Source of the DNA: Fretibacterium fastidiosum
Lineage (GTDB): Bacteria; Synergistota; Synergistia; Synergistales; Aminobacteriaceae
Assembly: GCF_964642095.1 (NCBI RefSeq)
Contig: NZ_OZ209244.1
Location: forward strand, 1,488,001 to 1,552,000
Length of the DNA stretch: 64,000 nt
Direction of reading: 5' to 3'
How positions within the stretch are numbered: the first letter of the stretch is position 1; each line of letters begins with the position of its first letter. Below, piece after piece: positions 25,115 to 33,123 of the stretch. Below the pieces are notes generated by a model, which was given only the letters and a program-made list of their open reading frames with translations, had not been told where the DNA came from and searched no databases. The translations under genes were made by a program, and so were the position numbers.

Positions 25115-26110
25115 TCAATCCGCCACCTTCGCCCGCCCCGCGCGCTTCAGGAGCTGCGTGACGCTCGTCTCGAACAGCGGCATCGGATCGACGTACTGTC
25201 CCGCGAGGCACAGGCCATAGTGCAGGTGCGGGCCCGTGACGCGGCCCGAACGCCCGCTGCGCCCGACGACCTGCCCGCGCGCGACGCGCTGCCCCACCTT
25301 CACAAGGCTCTCGTTCAGGTGAAAGAAGACGCTCACCACCCCGTTCCCCGAATCCACGTAGACGCTGCCTCCCGCGTAGTAGTGGTCGCCCACCAGGACG
25401 ACCGTCCCGGCAAAGGGCGCGCGCACCGCCGTGCCCACCGCGGAGCGCAGGTCCGTCCCCGCGTGGTAGCCGCGCGGCGTGCCGTTGTAGACGCGCTGAA
25501 AGCCGTAGCTGCTGGTGACCTTCATCATGTCGAGGGGCTTTTGGGCCGGCGTCGTCCATTTGCGCTGCACCGTCATGGTCCCCTTGGCCCGCGCGGCCAG
25601 CGCGGCCTCGCGCTTGATGCGGGCCAGCTCCCCCTTCGGCGGGCTCACCATCTTCGGGCTGACCCTCAGCCGCTCCTGGGGGTACTTCCGGGCCCGCAGC
25701 GCCACCTTGCCCTTCACGTGAAAGCGCTGCTCCCCCTGGGTGAACTCGAACAGGATGGGGTACTCTCCCGGCTTGACGTCGCGCACGTAGGAGCCCAGCA
25801 GCGCGTAGGAGATGCGCCCGTCGCCTCCCGGCTCCACGTCCAGCGATACCGTCCGCTTGAGCCACGTGACCGTCGGGGCGTCGTAGTCGGCGTCCGACGT
25901 GATCGACACGGCGAAGGCCTGCCCCACGTCCCAGCTGGTGGGGAAGGAGACGAAAGCGGCCCCCCAGGCGGGGCCTCCCCAAAGCGAGGCCGCAAGGCAG
26001 AAAAGCGCGGCGCACCTCGCCAGGGCCCGCCACCCCGCCCCGCAGGCCGCCTCCCTCGAGGAGCCGTCCGACGCGGCCCCGCTGTTTTTTTCCGACCCCA
26101 ACGCGCTCAT
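25115..26110 (-). CDS. Secreted M23-family metallopeptidase (LytM-like)
   Basis: This 331-residue envelope protein has a hydrophobic segment at about 27–50 that could be a signal peptide or anchor after a polar leader. A beta-rich middle region is followed by an M23 zinc peptidase domain at about 195–315. The zinc site is visible as GYHAGTDLRS (HxxxD) and GPHLHYGL (HxH), with VFFHLNESLVKVGQRVARGQ between them. Family members cleave peptidoglycan cross-links or regulate amidases. All metal ligands are present, so activity is expected. Its ATG overlaps the stop of the upstream nucleoside phosphorylase gene (26107–26110). Confidence 0.9.
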   Translation of the reverse strand: MSALGSEKNSGAASDGSSREAACGAGWRALARCAALFCLAASLWGGPAWGAAFVSFPTSWDVGQAFAVSITSDADYDAPTVTWLKRTVSLDVEPGGDGRISYALLGSYVRDVKPGEYPILFEFTQGEQRFHVKGKVALRARKYPQERLRVSPKMVSPPKGELARIKREAALAARAKGTMTVQRKWTTPAQKPLDMMKVTSSYGFQRVYNGTPRGYHAGTDLRSAVGTAVRAPFAGTVVLVGDHYYAGGSVYVDSGNGVVSVFFHLNESLVKVGQRVARGQVVGRSGRSGRVTGPHLHYGLCLAGQYVDPMPLFETSVTQLLKRAGRAKVAD

Positions 26111-26970
26111 TCTGCCTTGTTGTCCTCCCGATTGAGCTCCCGCATCAGCCCGCGGATGATCGCCGTCAGAGGATACGCGGACTCGGCCATGACGGACAGG
26201 ACCTCGCTCTCCGTCAGCGGCTTCTCCGACAGGCCCGCGGCCTTGTTCGCGACGCAGGAGAGCACCGCGGTCTCGAGCCCCATGGAGTTGGCCACGATGA
26301 CCTCCGGCACCGTGGACATGCCCACAAGGTCTGCCCCCATCATGCGGGCCATGCGGATCTCCGCCGGCGTCTCGTAGGACGGTCCCTTGAAGGCGGCGTA
26401 GACGCCGCGTTGCAGCTGCACGCCCGCCTCGTCCGCCGCCCGGTCCAGCAGCTTCAGGAGGCGCGGGCTGTAGGCGTGGGTCAGGTCCGGAAACTGGGTG
26501 TCCCAGCGCAGGTCGAGGGGCCCGGCCAGGGGGTTGTCCCCCATCAGGTTGATGTGGTCCTCCACCGCCGCAATGGTGCCCGGCTCCATCTGCGCACTGA
26601 TCCCTCCGGAGGCGTTCGTCGCCACGTACTGGCGCACGCCCATCATCCTCGCCACGCGCGCCGGAAACGCCGCCCTGCGTATGGAATGGCCCTCATAGCA
26701 GTGTATGCGCCCCTGCATCACCACCACGGGCCGACCCTCCAGCTTCCCCAGCACCACGCACCCCGCGTGTCCCGGCGCGGTGGGCACCGGCCAGTGCGGG
26801 ATGTCCTCCACGTCTACCGTGCATGGGTCCTCCACCGCCTCCGCAACGGCTCCCAGCCCCGACCCCAGCACCACGGCGGTCAGCGGCTCACAATATACCC
26901 TCTGCCTTTGAAGGATGTAGAGGGCGGCGTCAAACGCGCACTCATAGGAGCTCTTGTCATCTCGACCCAT
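26107..26970 (-). CDS. Purine-nucleoside phosphorylase, trimeric type
   Basis: This enzyme splits purine nucleosides with phosphate in salvage. The 287-residue product has VVLGSGLGAVAEAV near residue 34 for phosphate binding, MQGRIHCYEGH near 85, NASGGISAQMEPG near 118, the substrate segment FKGPSYETPAEIRMARMMGAD near 190 and GMSTVPEVIVAN near 215, where the asparagine/glutamate pair contacts the purine. These match the low-molecular-mass trimeric class (PunA/DeoD-inosine type). It lies between the Xer recombinase gene (42 bp gap) and the M23 peptidase gene (4 bp overlap). Methylthioadenosine phosphorylase is a less likely alternative. Confidence 0.93.
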   Translation of the reverse strand: MGRDDKSSYECAFDAALYILQRQRVYCEPLTAVVLGSGLGAVAEAVEDPCTVDVEDIPHWPVPTAPGHAGCVVLGKLEGRPVVVMQGRIHCYEGHSIRRAAFPARVARMMGVRQYVATNASGGISAQMEPGTIAAVEDHINLMGDNPLAGPLDLRWDTQFPDLTHAYSPRLLKLLDRAADEAGVQLQRGVYAAFKGPSYETPAEIRMARMMGADLVGMSTVPEVIVANSMGLETAVLSCVANKAAGLSEKPLTESEVLSVMAESAYPLTAIIRGLMRELNREDNKAE

Positions 26971-27012
26971 TCCATTACCTCCTCGTTGTCCAGAAAAGAA
27001 GCCCGCAATCCG

Positions 27013-27906
27013 TCAGGCGCGGGGGTGAAAGCGATCGTATTCGTCCCGCATCTCGCGGTCGAAGTGGGCGTAGACCTGCGTCGTCATGATGGAAGAGTGT
27101 CCCAGCATCTCCTGCAGCGTACGCATGTCCATGCCGCGGGCCAGAAGGTGTGTGGCGAAGCTGTGTCGCAGGATGTGGGGGTATAGGCGGGCGCGTGCGA
27201 TCCCCGCCATCTCGCCGCGCCGCCGGAGGATGCGCCAGAGGTCCACGCGGCTCAGCCGGCGTCCCCGGCAGGACAGGAACACGAAGGGCAGCCCCCGCCC
27301 GTTCAGCTGCGGCCGGGCCGTCTCCAGGTACGTCCGCACGCTGCGGGCGGCGCCCCCAAGGAAGGGGACGACGCGCTCCTTGTCCCCCTTGCCCACCGTC
27401 CGCAGCAGGCGGGACTCGAAGTCCAGGTCCAACACCCTCAGACCGCAGATCTCGCTGGCCCGCAGGCCGCAGCCGTACCCCACCTCGACGAGGGCGGCGT
27501 CGCGCACGTCCAGGGGCTTTGTCCCCCGGCAGGCCTCGAACAGCCGCTCGACCTCCGCCTCGTTCAGGACGCGGGGCTCCAGTTGAGTTTTTTTAGGCAG
27601 CTCCGGGAGGGGAAACTCCCCGTCCTCCCCGCGCTCCATCTCCACGTAACGCCCCCAGGACCTCAACGCCGCGATGGCCCGCTGCTGGGTGGAGCGCGCC
27701 TTTCCCTCCGCCTCCAGGCTGCGGCGGAACGCGGAGACGGCGGGTTCCGCCATGGGGTAGGGGGGCAGGGCCGCCTCCTGGCAGAAGCGCAGCCAGTGGC
27801 GCAGGTCGGAGGCGTAGCTCTCCGCCGTCAGGCGGCTGCGCCCGCGCTCCGCCTCGAGGTAGGTAAGGAAAGCGTCCACCAGTGCGTCGGCCTCGCGAAA
27901 GTCCAT
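27013..27906 (-). CDS. xerD: Tyrosine site-specific recombinase, XerC/XerD type
   Basis: Xer recombinases resolve chromosome dimers at dif. The 297-residue product has an N-terminal SAM-like core-binding domain (FLTYLEAERGRSRLTAESYASD) and a catalytic domain. All expected active-site residues are visible: Arg in GCGLRASEICGL, Lys in VGKGDKERVVP, HxxR in HILRHSFATHLL, His in MLGHSSIMTTQVYAHF and its tyrosine. Length is typical for chromosomal Xer proteins rather than phage integrases. Whether it is XerC or XerD cannot be told with certainty, and no dif site was found nearby. The 160-base gap at 27907–28064 shows no gene. Confidence 0.9.
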   Translation of the reverse strand: MDFREADALVDAFLTYLEAERGRSRLTAESYASDLRHWLRFCQEAALPPYPMAEPAVSAFRRSLEAEGKARSTQQRAIAALRSWGRYVEMERGEDGEFPLPELPKKTQLEPRVLNEAEVERLFEACRGTKPLDVRDAALVEVGYGCGLRASEICGLRVLDLDFESRLLRTVGKGDKERVVPFLGGAARSVRTYLETARPQLNGRGLPFVFLSCRGRRLSRVDLWRILRRRGEMAGIARARLYPHILRHSFATHLLARGMDMRTLQEMLGHSSIMTTQVYAHFDREMRDEYDRFHPRA

Positions 27907-28064
27907 GACGTCCCTCCAGCGCGCCCGTTTGGCGCGCGTTTCAATTATACAACGCGGGCCAGGGGACGCCGCACGCTTCGGGGCCTGAACGCAGGACGGA
28001 CGGGGGATCGATTATTTGGAAGAGCACATCGCTTTTGGTAGGGAAGGCCTCCGCGAAAGCTTTT

Positions 28065-28742
28065 TCACCTTGCGATGACGGCCGATCCGCAGAAGTCCGG
28101 AAGGCAGACGTAGCCGGCATGGGTTTCGGTGCAGAACTCCCTGACCGCCTGACGGACGCCAGGGTACTCCCTGTTGTTGAAATCGTGGATCATGAGGTAC
28201 CCGCCGGGCGACAGTCGGGGGTAAAAGAACCGAAGCCCCGCCAGGGTCGGTTGATACAGGTCAACGTCGAGGCTGGCGAAGCAGAAGCTCTCATCGATGC
28301 CGTCCGCCGTTTCAGGGAACCATCCTTTTTTGACGATGCAGTTTTCTCCGTGTTCCATTTTCTCCAGGACCAACTGAACGGACGTCTGGGAGAAGTCCTG
28401 CGATCCCGCTGAAAAATTTTTCTTCTGGTCGACGGCCGTATCGCGTCCGTCAAAGCCCTCAAAGGTGTCGAAGAGGTAGAGCTTTTTGTCGGGGAAAAAG
28501 TGGTTGATCCTCCTGGCAAAATCTCCGCGGTAGACGCCCAGCTCGGCTGTGGCCCCTCTGGTCGAGTAACGATAGACCTCCCGCGATATCAGCTCCAGGG
28601 CTGCCGCGCGCGGTTCGTAGTCATGAAGCGGTTCGTAGAAGCTGTCGCTCTTGAGCGTGGTGTAAACGGCGTTCCCAAATTTGTCCGCGATCAACTTGTG
28701 GAAGAAAAGCGAGGCATCGAACAGCTTACGCTTCCAGGTCAT
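28065..28742 (-). CDS. TylF/MycF-type SAM-dependent methyltransferase
   Basis: This 225-residue protein resembles the TylF/MycF O-methyltransferase family. It has a SAM-binding motif TAELGVYRGDFARRINHFF near residue 64, YLFDTFEGFDGRD near 88, the metal/catalytic acidic stretch FASLDVDLYQPTLAGLRFFY near 155 and SPGGYLMIHDFNNREYPGV near 178. Founding members methylate macrolide sugars; relatives often act in surface polysaccharide modification. No biosynthetic cluster surrounds it, so its substrate is unknown. The DNA is less GC-rich than the flanking housekeeping genes, hinting at acquisition. A GAAGGAG site lies 11 bases before ATG 28742, somewhat far. Confidence 0.8.
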   Translation of the reverse strand: MTWKRKLFDASLFFHKLIADKFGNAVYTTLKSDSFYEPLHDYEPRAAALELISREVYRYSTRGATAELGVYRGDFARRINHFFPDKKLYLFDTFEGFDGRDTAVDQKKNFSAGSQDFSQTSVQLVLEKMEHGENCIVKKGWFPETADGIDESFCFASLDVDLYQPTLAGLRFFYPRLSPGGYLMIHDFNNREYPGVRQAVREFCTETHAGYVCLPDFCGSAVIAR

Positions 28743-28794
28743 CCGGTGGTCAACTCCTTCGTCGGCACCTTTCGCAATTTTAATGCGACGGCAT

Positions 28795-28840
28795 AAAAAT
28801 AAACCCGTTCCCTCTGTGCTCTCACACCGGAAGGAACGGG
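28795..28840 (-). terminator. Rho-independent terminator of the tRNA-Glu gene
   Basis: Inverted repeat CCCGTTCC (28804–28811) and GGAACGGG (28833–28840) is followed on the minus strand by a U-rich run (complement of 28795–28803). It lies 10 bases downstream of the tRNA 3' end. Confidence 0.8.
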
Positions 28841-28849
28841 AATGATCGT

Positions 28850-28925
28850 TGGCGGCCCCAACGAGGTTCGAACTCGTGTTTTAGCCTTGAGAGGGCTACG
28901 ACCTGGACCACTAGTCGATGGGGCC
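28850..28925 (-). tRNA. tRNA-Glu (anticodon CTC)
   Basis: The minus-strand sequence from 28925 to 28850 folds into a standard cloverleaf. The acceptor stem GGCCCCA pairs with TGGGGCC. The anticodon stem TAGCC/GGCTA encloses loop CTCTCAA, giving anticodon CTC, which reads GAG. The T arm is ACGAG-TTCGAAC-CTCGT. The discriminator is G and the 3' CCA is encoded. It is a single tRNA with its own terminator. Confidence 0.95.
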
Positions 28926-29077
28926 TTAAACGCTCCGCAGCTTAAAAACGTGTCGCCGCAACAGCGGAGAAAATAATACCACAGGGGGTGCGATAGCGCA
29001 AGGGGGAATTTTCATCCGCGGTTGGGAACGAGGCGCTTTTTTCGTTCGGGCTTGCGGGGCGGCGGAAACACGGCGAC

Positions 29078-29132
29078 AAAAAAATGCAGAGACAAGTCCG
29101 CCTTGGGGGGGTAAACGAAACTTGTCTCTGCA
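29078..29132 (-). terminator. Rho-independent terminator of the DUF3793–flavodoxin operon
   Basis: A perfect 13-bp inverted repeat (TGCAGAGACAAGT at 29085–29097 and ACTTGTCTCTGCA at 29120–29132) is followed on the minus strand by seven U residues (complement of 29078–29084). The 285-base stretch between the tRNA and the flavodoxin gene contains only this and AT-richer spacer. Confidence 0.9.
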
Positions 29133-29210
29133 TATCTGATAAGGGCCTTCAGGGGGAGCGGCCTTCGCCGCAGTTGAGATGAAACTTAATCCACACCCAG
29201 GCCTCCGGTA

Positions 29211-29633
29211 TCAGCAAATTGAAGCGCCCAGCTCCTTGCAGGCCTCCAGCCCCTCAGCGTTCGGGGCCTCGTTGCAGGTCACGCTCGGCGCGGCGAGGGC
29301 AATGCCCGCCGCCTTGCAATCGCTCTCCCAGCTCTCCATCCACTCGCCGCTGCCCCAACCATAGGAGCCGAACAGGGCGACCTTCTTGCCGGCGCACTTG
29401 TCCTTCACGCCGTCGAACATCGGCTGGAACTCGGACTCCTCCAACACCTCGGAGCCCATGGCGGGACACCCAAACGCAATGCCGCTGTAGCCGGCCGCCT
29501 TGTCCGCGGAGAACTCGCCGCACGTCAGGACGTCAACCTCCGCGCCCTTCGCCTTTGCGCCCTCCGCGACGGCCTTGGCCATTGCCTCCGTGTTGCCCGT
29601 CCCGCTCCAGTAAACCACAGCGACCTTGCTCAT
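29211..29633 (-). CDS. Short-chain flavodoxin
   Basis: Flavodoxins are small FMN proteins that carry electrons in place of ferredoxin. The 140-residue product starts AVVYWSGTGNTEAMAKAVAEG, where SGTGNTEA is the FMN phosphate loop. It continues with GCPAMGSEVLEE (60s loop) and KVALFGSYGWGSGEWM (90s loop). The fold is complete and of the short-chain type common in clostridia-like anaerobes. It follows the DUF3793 gene by 30 bases and ends at a strong terminator, forming a two-gene operon. Iron limitation is the usual reason for such genes; the promoter-proximal palindrome could mediate it, but this is inference. Confidence 0.95.
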   Translation of the reverse strand: MSKVAVVYWSGTGNTEAMAKAVAEGAKAKGAEVDVLTCGEFSADKAAGYSGIAFGCPAMGSEVLEESEFQPMFDGVKDKCAGKKVALFGSYGWGSGEWMESWESDCKAAGIALAAPSVTCNEAPNAEGLEACKELGASIC

Positions 29634-29663
29634 GTCAGACCATCCTTCCTCTTGACCAAAATC

Positions 29664-30224
29664 TTAACCGGCGACGATCATTTGCTCCACCGACCGACCC
29701 CTCGAGTAGCACCGGCCGTAGATCTCCGTACACCTTCGATACCTCGCGAAGGCCTTCTGGGCCGCAGCCGCGTCGCCGTATACCTTCCACGTTCCGACGC
29801 ACTTGCACCCCACGTCGCGATGATCCATAAAACCCCGAACGTCGTCGGGAGGATATCCTAAAAACAACCCTATCTCGTGAGGAAACGCCCCTTCACGCCG
29901 CAGCCGGCAGATCAACTCCGCCACGCACGCTCCCGGCGTGATGCGTCGGTATCCCCGTTCCCGAAGGATCTTCACCGCTTCCTCGTCCAGGAGGTCGCGA
30001 TCCAGACGCGACTTCCTGTAGAGGTAGAGCAACACCCTTCCGTTTTTCTTGCTCATCGGCACGAGGACCAGCCCCTTGGGGGACAACATCCGATTGAGCC
30101 TTCTCACGTCCTGCCGAATCTCCTCCTCCGACGTGTGTTTGGAGGTGAACAAACTGCCCGTCTTCAAGCCGGCCAGAGTGGGAGCTGCATAGTCGATCAG
30201 TTCCTCCTCCGACACCTCCGCCAC
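29664..30224 (-). CDS. DUF3793-family protein
   Basis: This 186-residue soluble protein matches DUF3793, a family of unknown function found mainly in anaerobes. It begins with a short acidic helix, then AAPTLAGLKTGSLFT near residue 13 and LSPKGLVLVPMSKKNGRVLLYLYRKSRL near 47. The most diagnostic part is FPHEIGLFLGYPPDDVRGFM followed by GCKCVGTWKVYGD, near 114–150. Two cysteines in the GCKC segment could bind metal or form a thiol pair. It is the first gene of the operon with flavodoxin, an arrangement I recall as recurrent for this family. A role linked to low-potential electron transfer or iron status is inferred. Confidence 0.85.
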   Translation of the reverse strand: MAEVSEEELIDYAAPTLAGLKTGSLFTSKHTSEEEIRQDVRRLNRMLSPKGLVLVPMSKKNGRVLLYLYRKSRLDRDLLDEEAVKILRERGYRRITPGACVAELICRLRREGAFPHEIGLFLGYPPDDVRGFMDHRDVGCKCVGTWKVYGDAAAAQKAFARYRRCTEIYGRCYSRGRSVEQMIVAG

Positions 30225-30270
30225 CCTCCTCGCACCGGGACGTCATCAACTCAAGTTCTTTTTCGTAAAT

Positions 30271-30329
30271 ACTAATTAGTTATTTCAAACTTCGAGAAGA
30301 AGTATATATTAGCCCTTTCGGTTTGTCAA
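30271..30329 (-). promoter_or_regulatory. Promoter with downstream palindrome, DUF3793–flavodoxin operon
   Basis: Minus-strand TTGACA (30324–30329), 17-base spacer and TATACT (30301–30306) make a near-consensus promoter. About 20–30 bases beyond the −10 box lies the perfect palindrome ACTAATTAGT (30271–30280) within an AT-rich tract, positioned to act as an operator overlapping early transcription. The regulator is unknown. Confidence 0.75.
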
Positions 30330-30384
30330 TACGTTTTTGAAAGAAAATTTTTTCGCCGTCAGCGCTTCAGGGAAACACTGATTC

Positions 30385-31015
30385 ATACCAAATCGCGTCT
30401 AATGTGGATTGCCTCCCCTGAAAGGGGAGGTGCCGCCAAGGGCGGCGGAGGGGTTCAGCCAGACGACCAGCCTCACGCAAGCCGATCTTTGGGGAGGATT
30501 GCGGCGGCCGGTCGGTCGGCTGAGGGCGAAGGAAGTCCGGGGGACTTCCGCAGCTCAGCCAGACGACCAGCCTCACGCAAGCCGATCTTTGGGGAGGATT
30601 GCGGCGGCCGGTCGGTCGGCTGAGGGCGAAGGAAGTCCGGGGGACTTCCGCAGCTCAGCCAGACGACCAGCCTCACGCAAGCCGATCTTTGGGGAGGATT
30701 GCGGCGGCCGGTCGGTCGGCTGAGGGCGAAGGAAGTCCGGGGGACTTCCGCAGCTCAGCCAGACGACCAGCCTCACGCAAGCCGATCTTTGGGGAGGATT
30801 GCGGCGCTGCGTTGGTCGGCTGTGCCGAAGCAAGGCAATGGATTGTCTTGTGGAGGCGTTGACGGGGAATGTCAGACAGGCACGTCTTATGAAAAACACC
30901 CCTCCCCTTCGGGGAGCCTTCCGGCAGCCGTTCGCTGACGCTCACGGGTCGTCAGTCCCAGCCCCTTCGGGGCAGCCCCCCTTGCAGGGGGGGCCTTTCT
31001 TGCCCTTCTTTTTGA
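30385..31015. mobile_element. MITE-like element, copy 2, enlarged by tandem repeats
   Basis: This gene-free stretch is the inverted-orientation relative of the element at 14887–15171. The left end ATACCAAATCGCGTCTAA (30385–30402) matches the terminal repeat. The flanks of both copies share the palindrome around CCTCCCCTGAAAGGGGAGG, the GGGGTTCAGCCAGACGAC segment, and GTCGGCTGTGCCGAAGCAAG. The right end fades near 31015, beside the downstream gene's 3' end, so its terminal repeat is lost or diverged. The centre is occupied by the 100-bp tandem repeat. Several open frames here are artefacts of repetition. Confidence 0.6.
30456..30806. repeat. Tandem repeat, 100-bp unit, three full copies plus half a copy
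   Basis: A 100-bp unit beginning CAGCCAGACGACCAGCCTCA starts at 30456, 30556, 30656 and 30756. The first three copies appear identical or nearly so; the fourth breaks off after GGATTGCGGCG near 30806. Each unit holds a small palindrome AAGTCCGGGGGACTT. The period is not divisible by three, so it is not a protein repeat. It lies inside the MITE-like element. Confidence 0.95.
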
Positions 31016-31033
31016 AGATTAATCAGCGCTTCC

Positions 31034-31759
31034 CTAGATGTCGTAGTAGAACTGGTAATTCACGCTGGTGAGGCGGCCGCCCTCAACGCTGAGGGTCAGG
31101 ACCTCCATATCCCCGTGCCGCCACGTCAGCTCCGAATCGCTTCGGCTTTCGGGCTTCTCCAGCGCTTCAACGGCCTCGTCGGCGGTCGCGCCCAAGCGAA
31201 GGGCCTTGAAGCGCTTGCTGGTGGCCGTAGCGTTGAGTTCCACGAGCGAGCCGTTCAGGTACCCCGCGCTGTGCTCTTTCCACTCCAGGAAGTCCTTCAC
31301 GATGGGGCCATCTTCGCCGGAAAGCGTTTCCCCATCCTCCTTCTCCGGGGCGCCGAAGAGGGAGCGGGCCTTCGCCGGCGTGATGCCGAAGGCCTGGTTC
31401 ATGTTCGTCATGAAGCGCGTCCATGGAGAGTCCTGCTGGTCCTCCGGCGCGCAGGGCGTCAGGTATCGGCCCGATATCCATGCCGTCCCAGCCTTCGTGG
31501 GGTGCTCCACCTCATACCATGCATCGCCAGCCAGAGACGTCTCCGACAGCACGACGAGGTGGTCGAACTCCTGGGCCTTCCCGATGACCTTTGTGTCCTG
31601 GACGCCGGGGTTGTCCCTGAGGCGGACGTCGTTGCCCGTCACGCTCCCCAGGGTGGGGAAGGTCACGAACCGCTCCATGGGGTCCGCCTGGGCCGTCCCC
31701 GCCAGGACCAGAGCCGCCAACAGGGCCGCCGCAAAATGCCCTCTTGTTCCGTGCATCAC
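31034..31759 (-). CDS. Secreted SH3-like protein, paralogue A
   Basis: This 241-residue protein has a signal peptide ending in TAQA near residue 25 and then a bacterial SH3-like domain. The diagnostic stretch is NDVRLRDNPGVQDTKVIGKA near 43, followed by AWYEVEHPTKAGTAWISGRYL. The C-terminal half (ITPAKARSLFGAPE, then LRLGATADEAVEALEKPE) is shared with the neighbouring paralogue and contains a lipoprotein-SmpA-like GATADEA turn. It is 12 bases downstream of the paralogue, so the two are co-transcribed and arose by duplication. An envelope role, perhaps binding cell-wall peptides, is inferred. Confidence 0.7.
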   Translation of the reverse strand: MMHGTRGHFAAALLAALVLAGTAQADPMERFVTFPTLGSVTGNDVRLRDNPGVQDTKVIGKAQEFDHLVVLSETSLAGDAWYEVEHPTKAGTAWISGRYLTPCAPEDQQDSPWTRFMTNMNQAFGITPAKARSLFGAPEKEDGETLSGEDGPIVKDFLEWKEHSAGYLNGSLVELNATATSKRFKALRLGATADEAVEALEKPESRSDSELTWRHGDMEVLTLSVEGGRLTSVNYQFYYDI

Positions 31760-31771
31760 GGTTATCGCCTC

Positions 31772-32479
31772 CTAAGCGTCGAGGTAGTGGACGAAGCTCA
31801 TCGACGCGACGCGCCCGCCCTTTACCTTGAAATACAGGAAGGTCGCCGGGTCGAGCTCCCAGAATTGCCCGTCCTCGTCCTCTCCGTTGGGGTCCCCCAG
31901 CAGTTCATGGAGCTTCGTTTCGGGGTCCCCGATGCGGACCTCCCCGAAGGGCATGGTCCCCCCTGTGACGTCAACGCGATGGAGGGTGCCGTCCACGTAC
32001 TCGGCCCTGTGGGTCGGGTACGTCAGGATGACCCGGACCCGGTTCATGGCGCCCGGTTCGAACCAGAACTTCTCCTCTTTTTTCCCCTTTGGGGCGCCGA
32101 AGATGACGCGGGCCCGCGCCGGGGTGAGGCCGAAGCTCTGGGCGACCCGGACATGCATGGCGAAGGCCGGCGTCCCCAGGGCGTCGCCCTTGTATGTATC
32201 GACGTACTTGCCGAACACCCAGGCCGTGCCCTTCTTTTCGGGGTGCTCGATCTCGTACCACACCGCGCCGTCCACGGCCGTTTCCCCGACGATGACGAAG
32301 CGATCCAGGTCGTTCAATCGCCCCGTGATGTTCGAGTCCGTACTCGTGTCCGGGGCCTGCCGCAGCCGGACGTTTTCGCCCGTACAGATTCCGAACGTCG
32401 GGTACTCTTCCCCGCCCTCCGCTCCCGCCGCCAGGAGCAGAGCCGTTGCCAGGGCGCACAAAAACCGTTTCGTGTTCAT
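31772..32479 (-). CDS. Secreted SH3-like protein, paralogue B
   Basis: This 235-residue protein has a signal peptide (MNTKRFLCALATALLLAAGA) followed by an SH3-like domain containing ENVRLRQAPDTSTDSNITGR near 34 and VWYEIEHPEKKGTAWVFGKYV near 68. The C-terminal half repeats the paralogue A plan: LTPARARVIFGAPKG and VRIGDPETKLHELLGDPNG. The two proteins share layout but clearly diverge in residues, so the duplication is not recent. It is the first gene of the pair; no obvious promoter consensus was found in the 200 bases upstream, which include a repeat remnant. Function is unknown. Confidence 0.7.
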   Translation of the reverse strand: MNTKRFLCALATALLLAAGAEGGEEYPTFGICTGENVRLRQAPDTSTDSNITGRLNDLDRFVIVGETAVDGAVWYEIEHPEKKGTAWVFGKYVDTYKGDALGTPAFAMHVRVAQSFGLTPARARVIFGAPKGKKEEKFWFEPGAMNRVRVILTYPTHRAEYVDGTLHRVDVTGGTMPFGEVRIGDPETKLHELLGDPNGEDEDGQFWELDPATFLYFKVKGGRVASMSFVHYLDA

Positions 32480-32620
32480 CGCATGATCCCTCCAGACCGT
32501 GATCTTTCGCAGGGGGTGTCCGTGCCTCCTGCACGCCCATTATGCAACGTGAACTTCCTCTGCGGCAACACCCGAAAGAGGTGGTCTTTCCCGCCCCCTT
32601 TCAGCCCGCGGGCCGTCAGT

Positions 32621-32677
32621 CCTCCCCTTCGGGGAGCCTTCCGACTTCCGTTTGCTGGCGCTCACGGGCCGTCAGTC
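32621..32677. repeat. Remnant of the MITE-like element (third copy, fragment)
   Basis: Positions 32621–32677 match 30901–30957 in 51 of 57 bases, both starting CCTCCCCTTCGGGGAGCC. The fragment includes the same internal palindrome. A short direct repeat GGGCCGTCAGTC flanks it. No terminal repeats remain. Confidence 0.7.
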
Positions 32678-32682
32678 TCCCT

Positions 32683-32961
32683 TCAGGGGGCCTCCCGATC
32701 GTCCGGGGCCTGCGCCTCTCCGGGGGCCTCCACGTGCGTTCGGTCGTCGCCCCGTGGCTCCGTCCCATCGACGAAGAATTCGTCCTTGTGTGCGTTCCAC
32801 AGCCACAGGGCGGCCCCGGCGAAGGCGAAGCCCAGGGCCAGCCCCCAGCCGACGTAGGCGCCCCGGTACTCGCCGCCGAAGACCCCTCCGCCGTACCCCG
32901 CCAGGGCGTAGCCGAAGGCGATGACGCTGAACATGGAGAGCGTTGTGATAAAGAGCCTCAT
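32683..32961 (-). CDS. Small membrane protein, function unknown
   Basis: This 92-residue product has two hydrophobic segments, at about 5–30 (FSVIAFGYALAGYGGG) and 38–54 (YVGWGLALGFAFAGAALWLW), then an acidic hydrophilic tail (DGTEPRGDDRTHVEAPG). ATG 32961 is preferred, with GGAGGAGG 11 bases upstream; an in-frame ATG at 32982 would add seven residues. The 3' end abuts the repeat remnant. Hydrophobicity and codon pattern suggest a real gene, but I recognise no family. It is divergent from the aminotransferase gene. Confidence 0.55.
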   Translation of the reverse strand: MRLFITTLSMFSVIAFGYALAGYGGGVFGGEYRGAYVGWGLALGFAFAGAALWLWNAHKDEFFVDGTEPRGDDRTHVEAPGEAQAPDDREAP

Positions 32962-33123
32962 GACATCCGTGACCTCCTCCATAGATGGCGAACCTTTCGG
33001 GATAATGTACCATAGGCGGGGGTCCCTGTGTACTGCCCCGCCGGCCGATGACGTTCTAAATGATATGATAGCTCGTCGGGATGGGAGAGGGGCGCCGGCT
33101 TGGCCGGCATTTTCTTCGAGGAG

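Noticed and set aside
26410..27186. Plus-strand frame across the purine nucleoside phosphorylase and xer genes
   Set aside because: Antisense shadow spanning two convincing genes; no motifs.
30456..30806. CRISPR array
   Set aside because: The 100-bp units are contiguous copies without unique spacers, and no cas genes are present.
30409..30862. Repeat-containing protein encoded by the tandem array
   Set aside because: The 100-bp period is not a multiple of three, so each unit falls in a different frame; open frames arise by chance.
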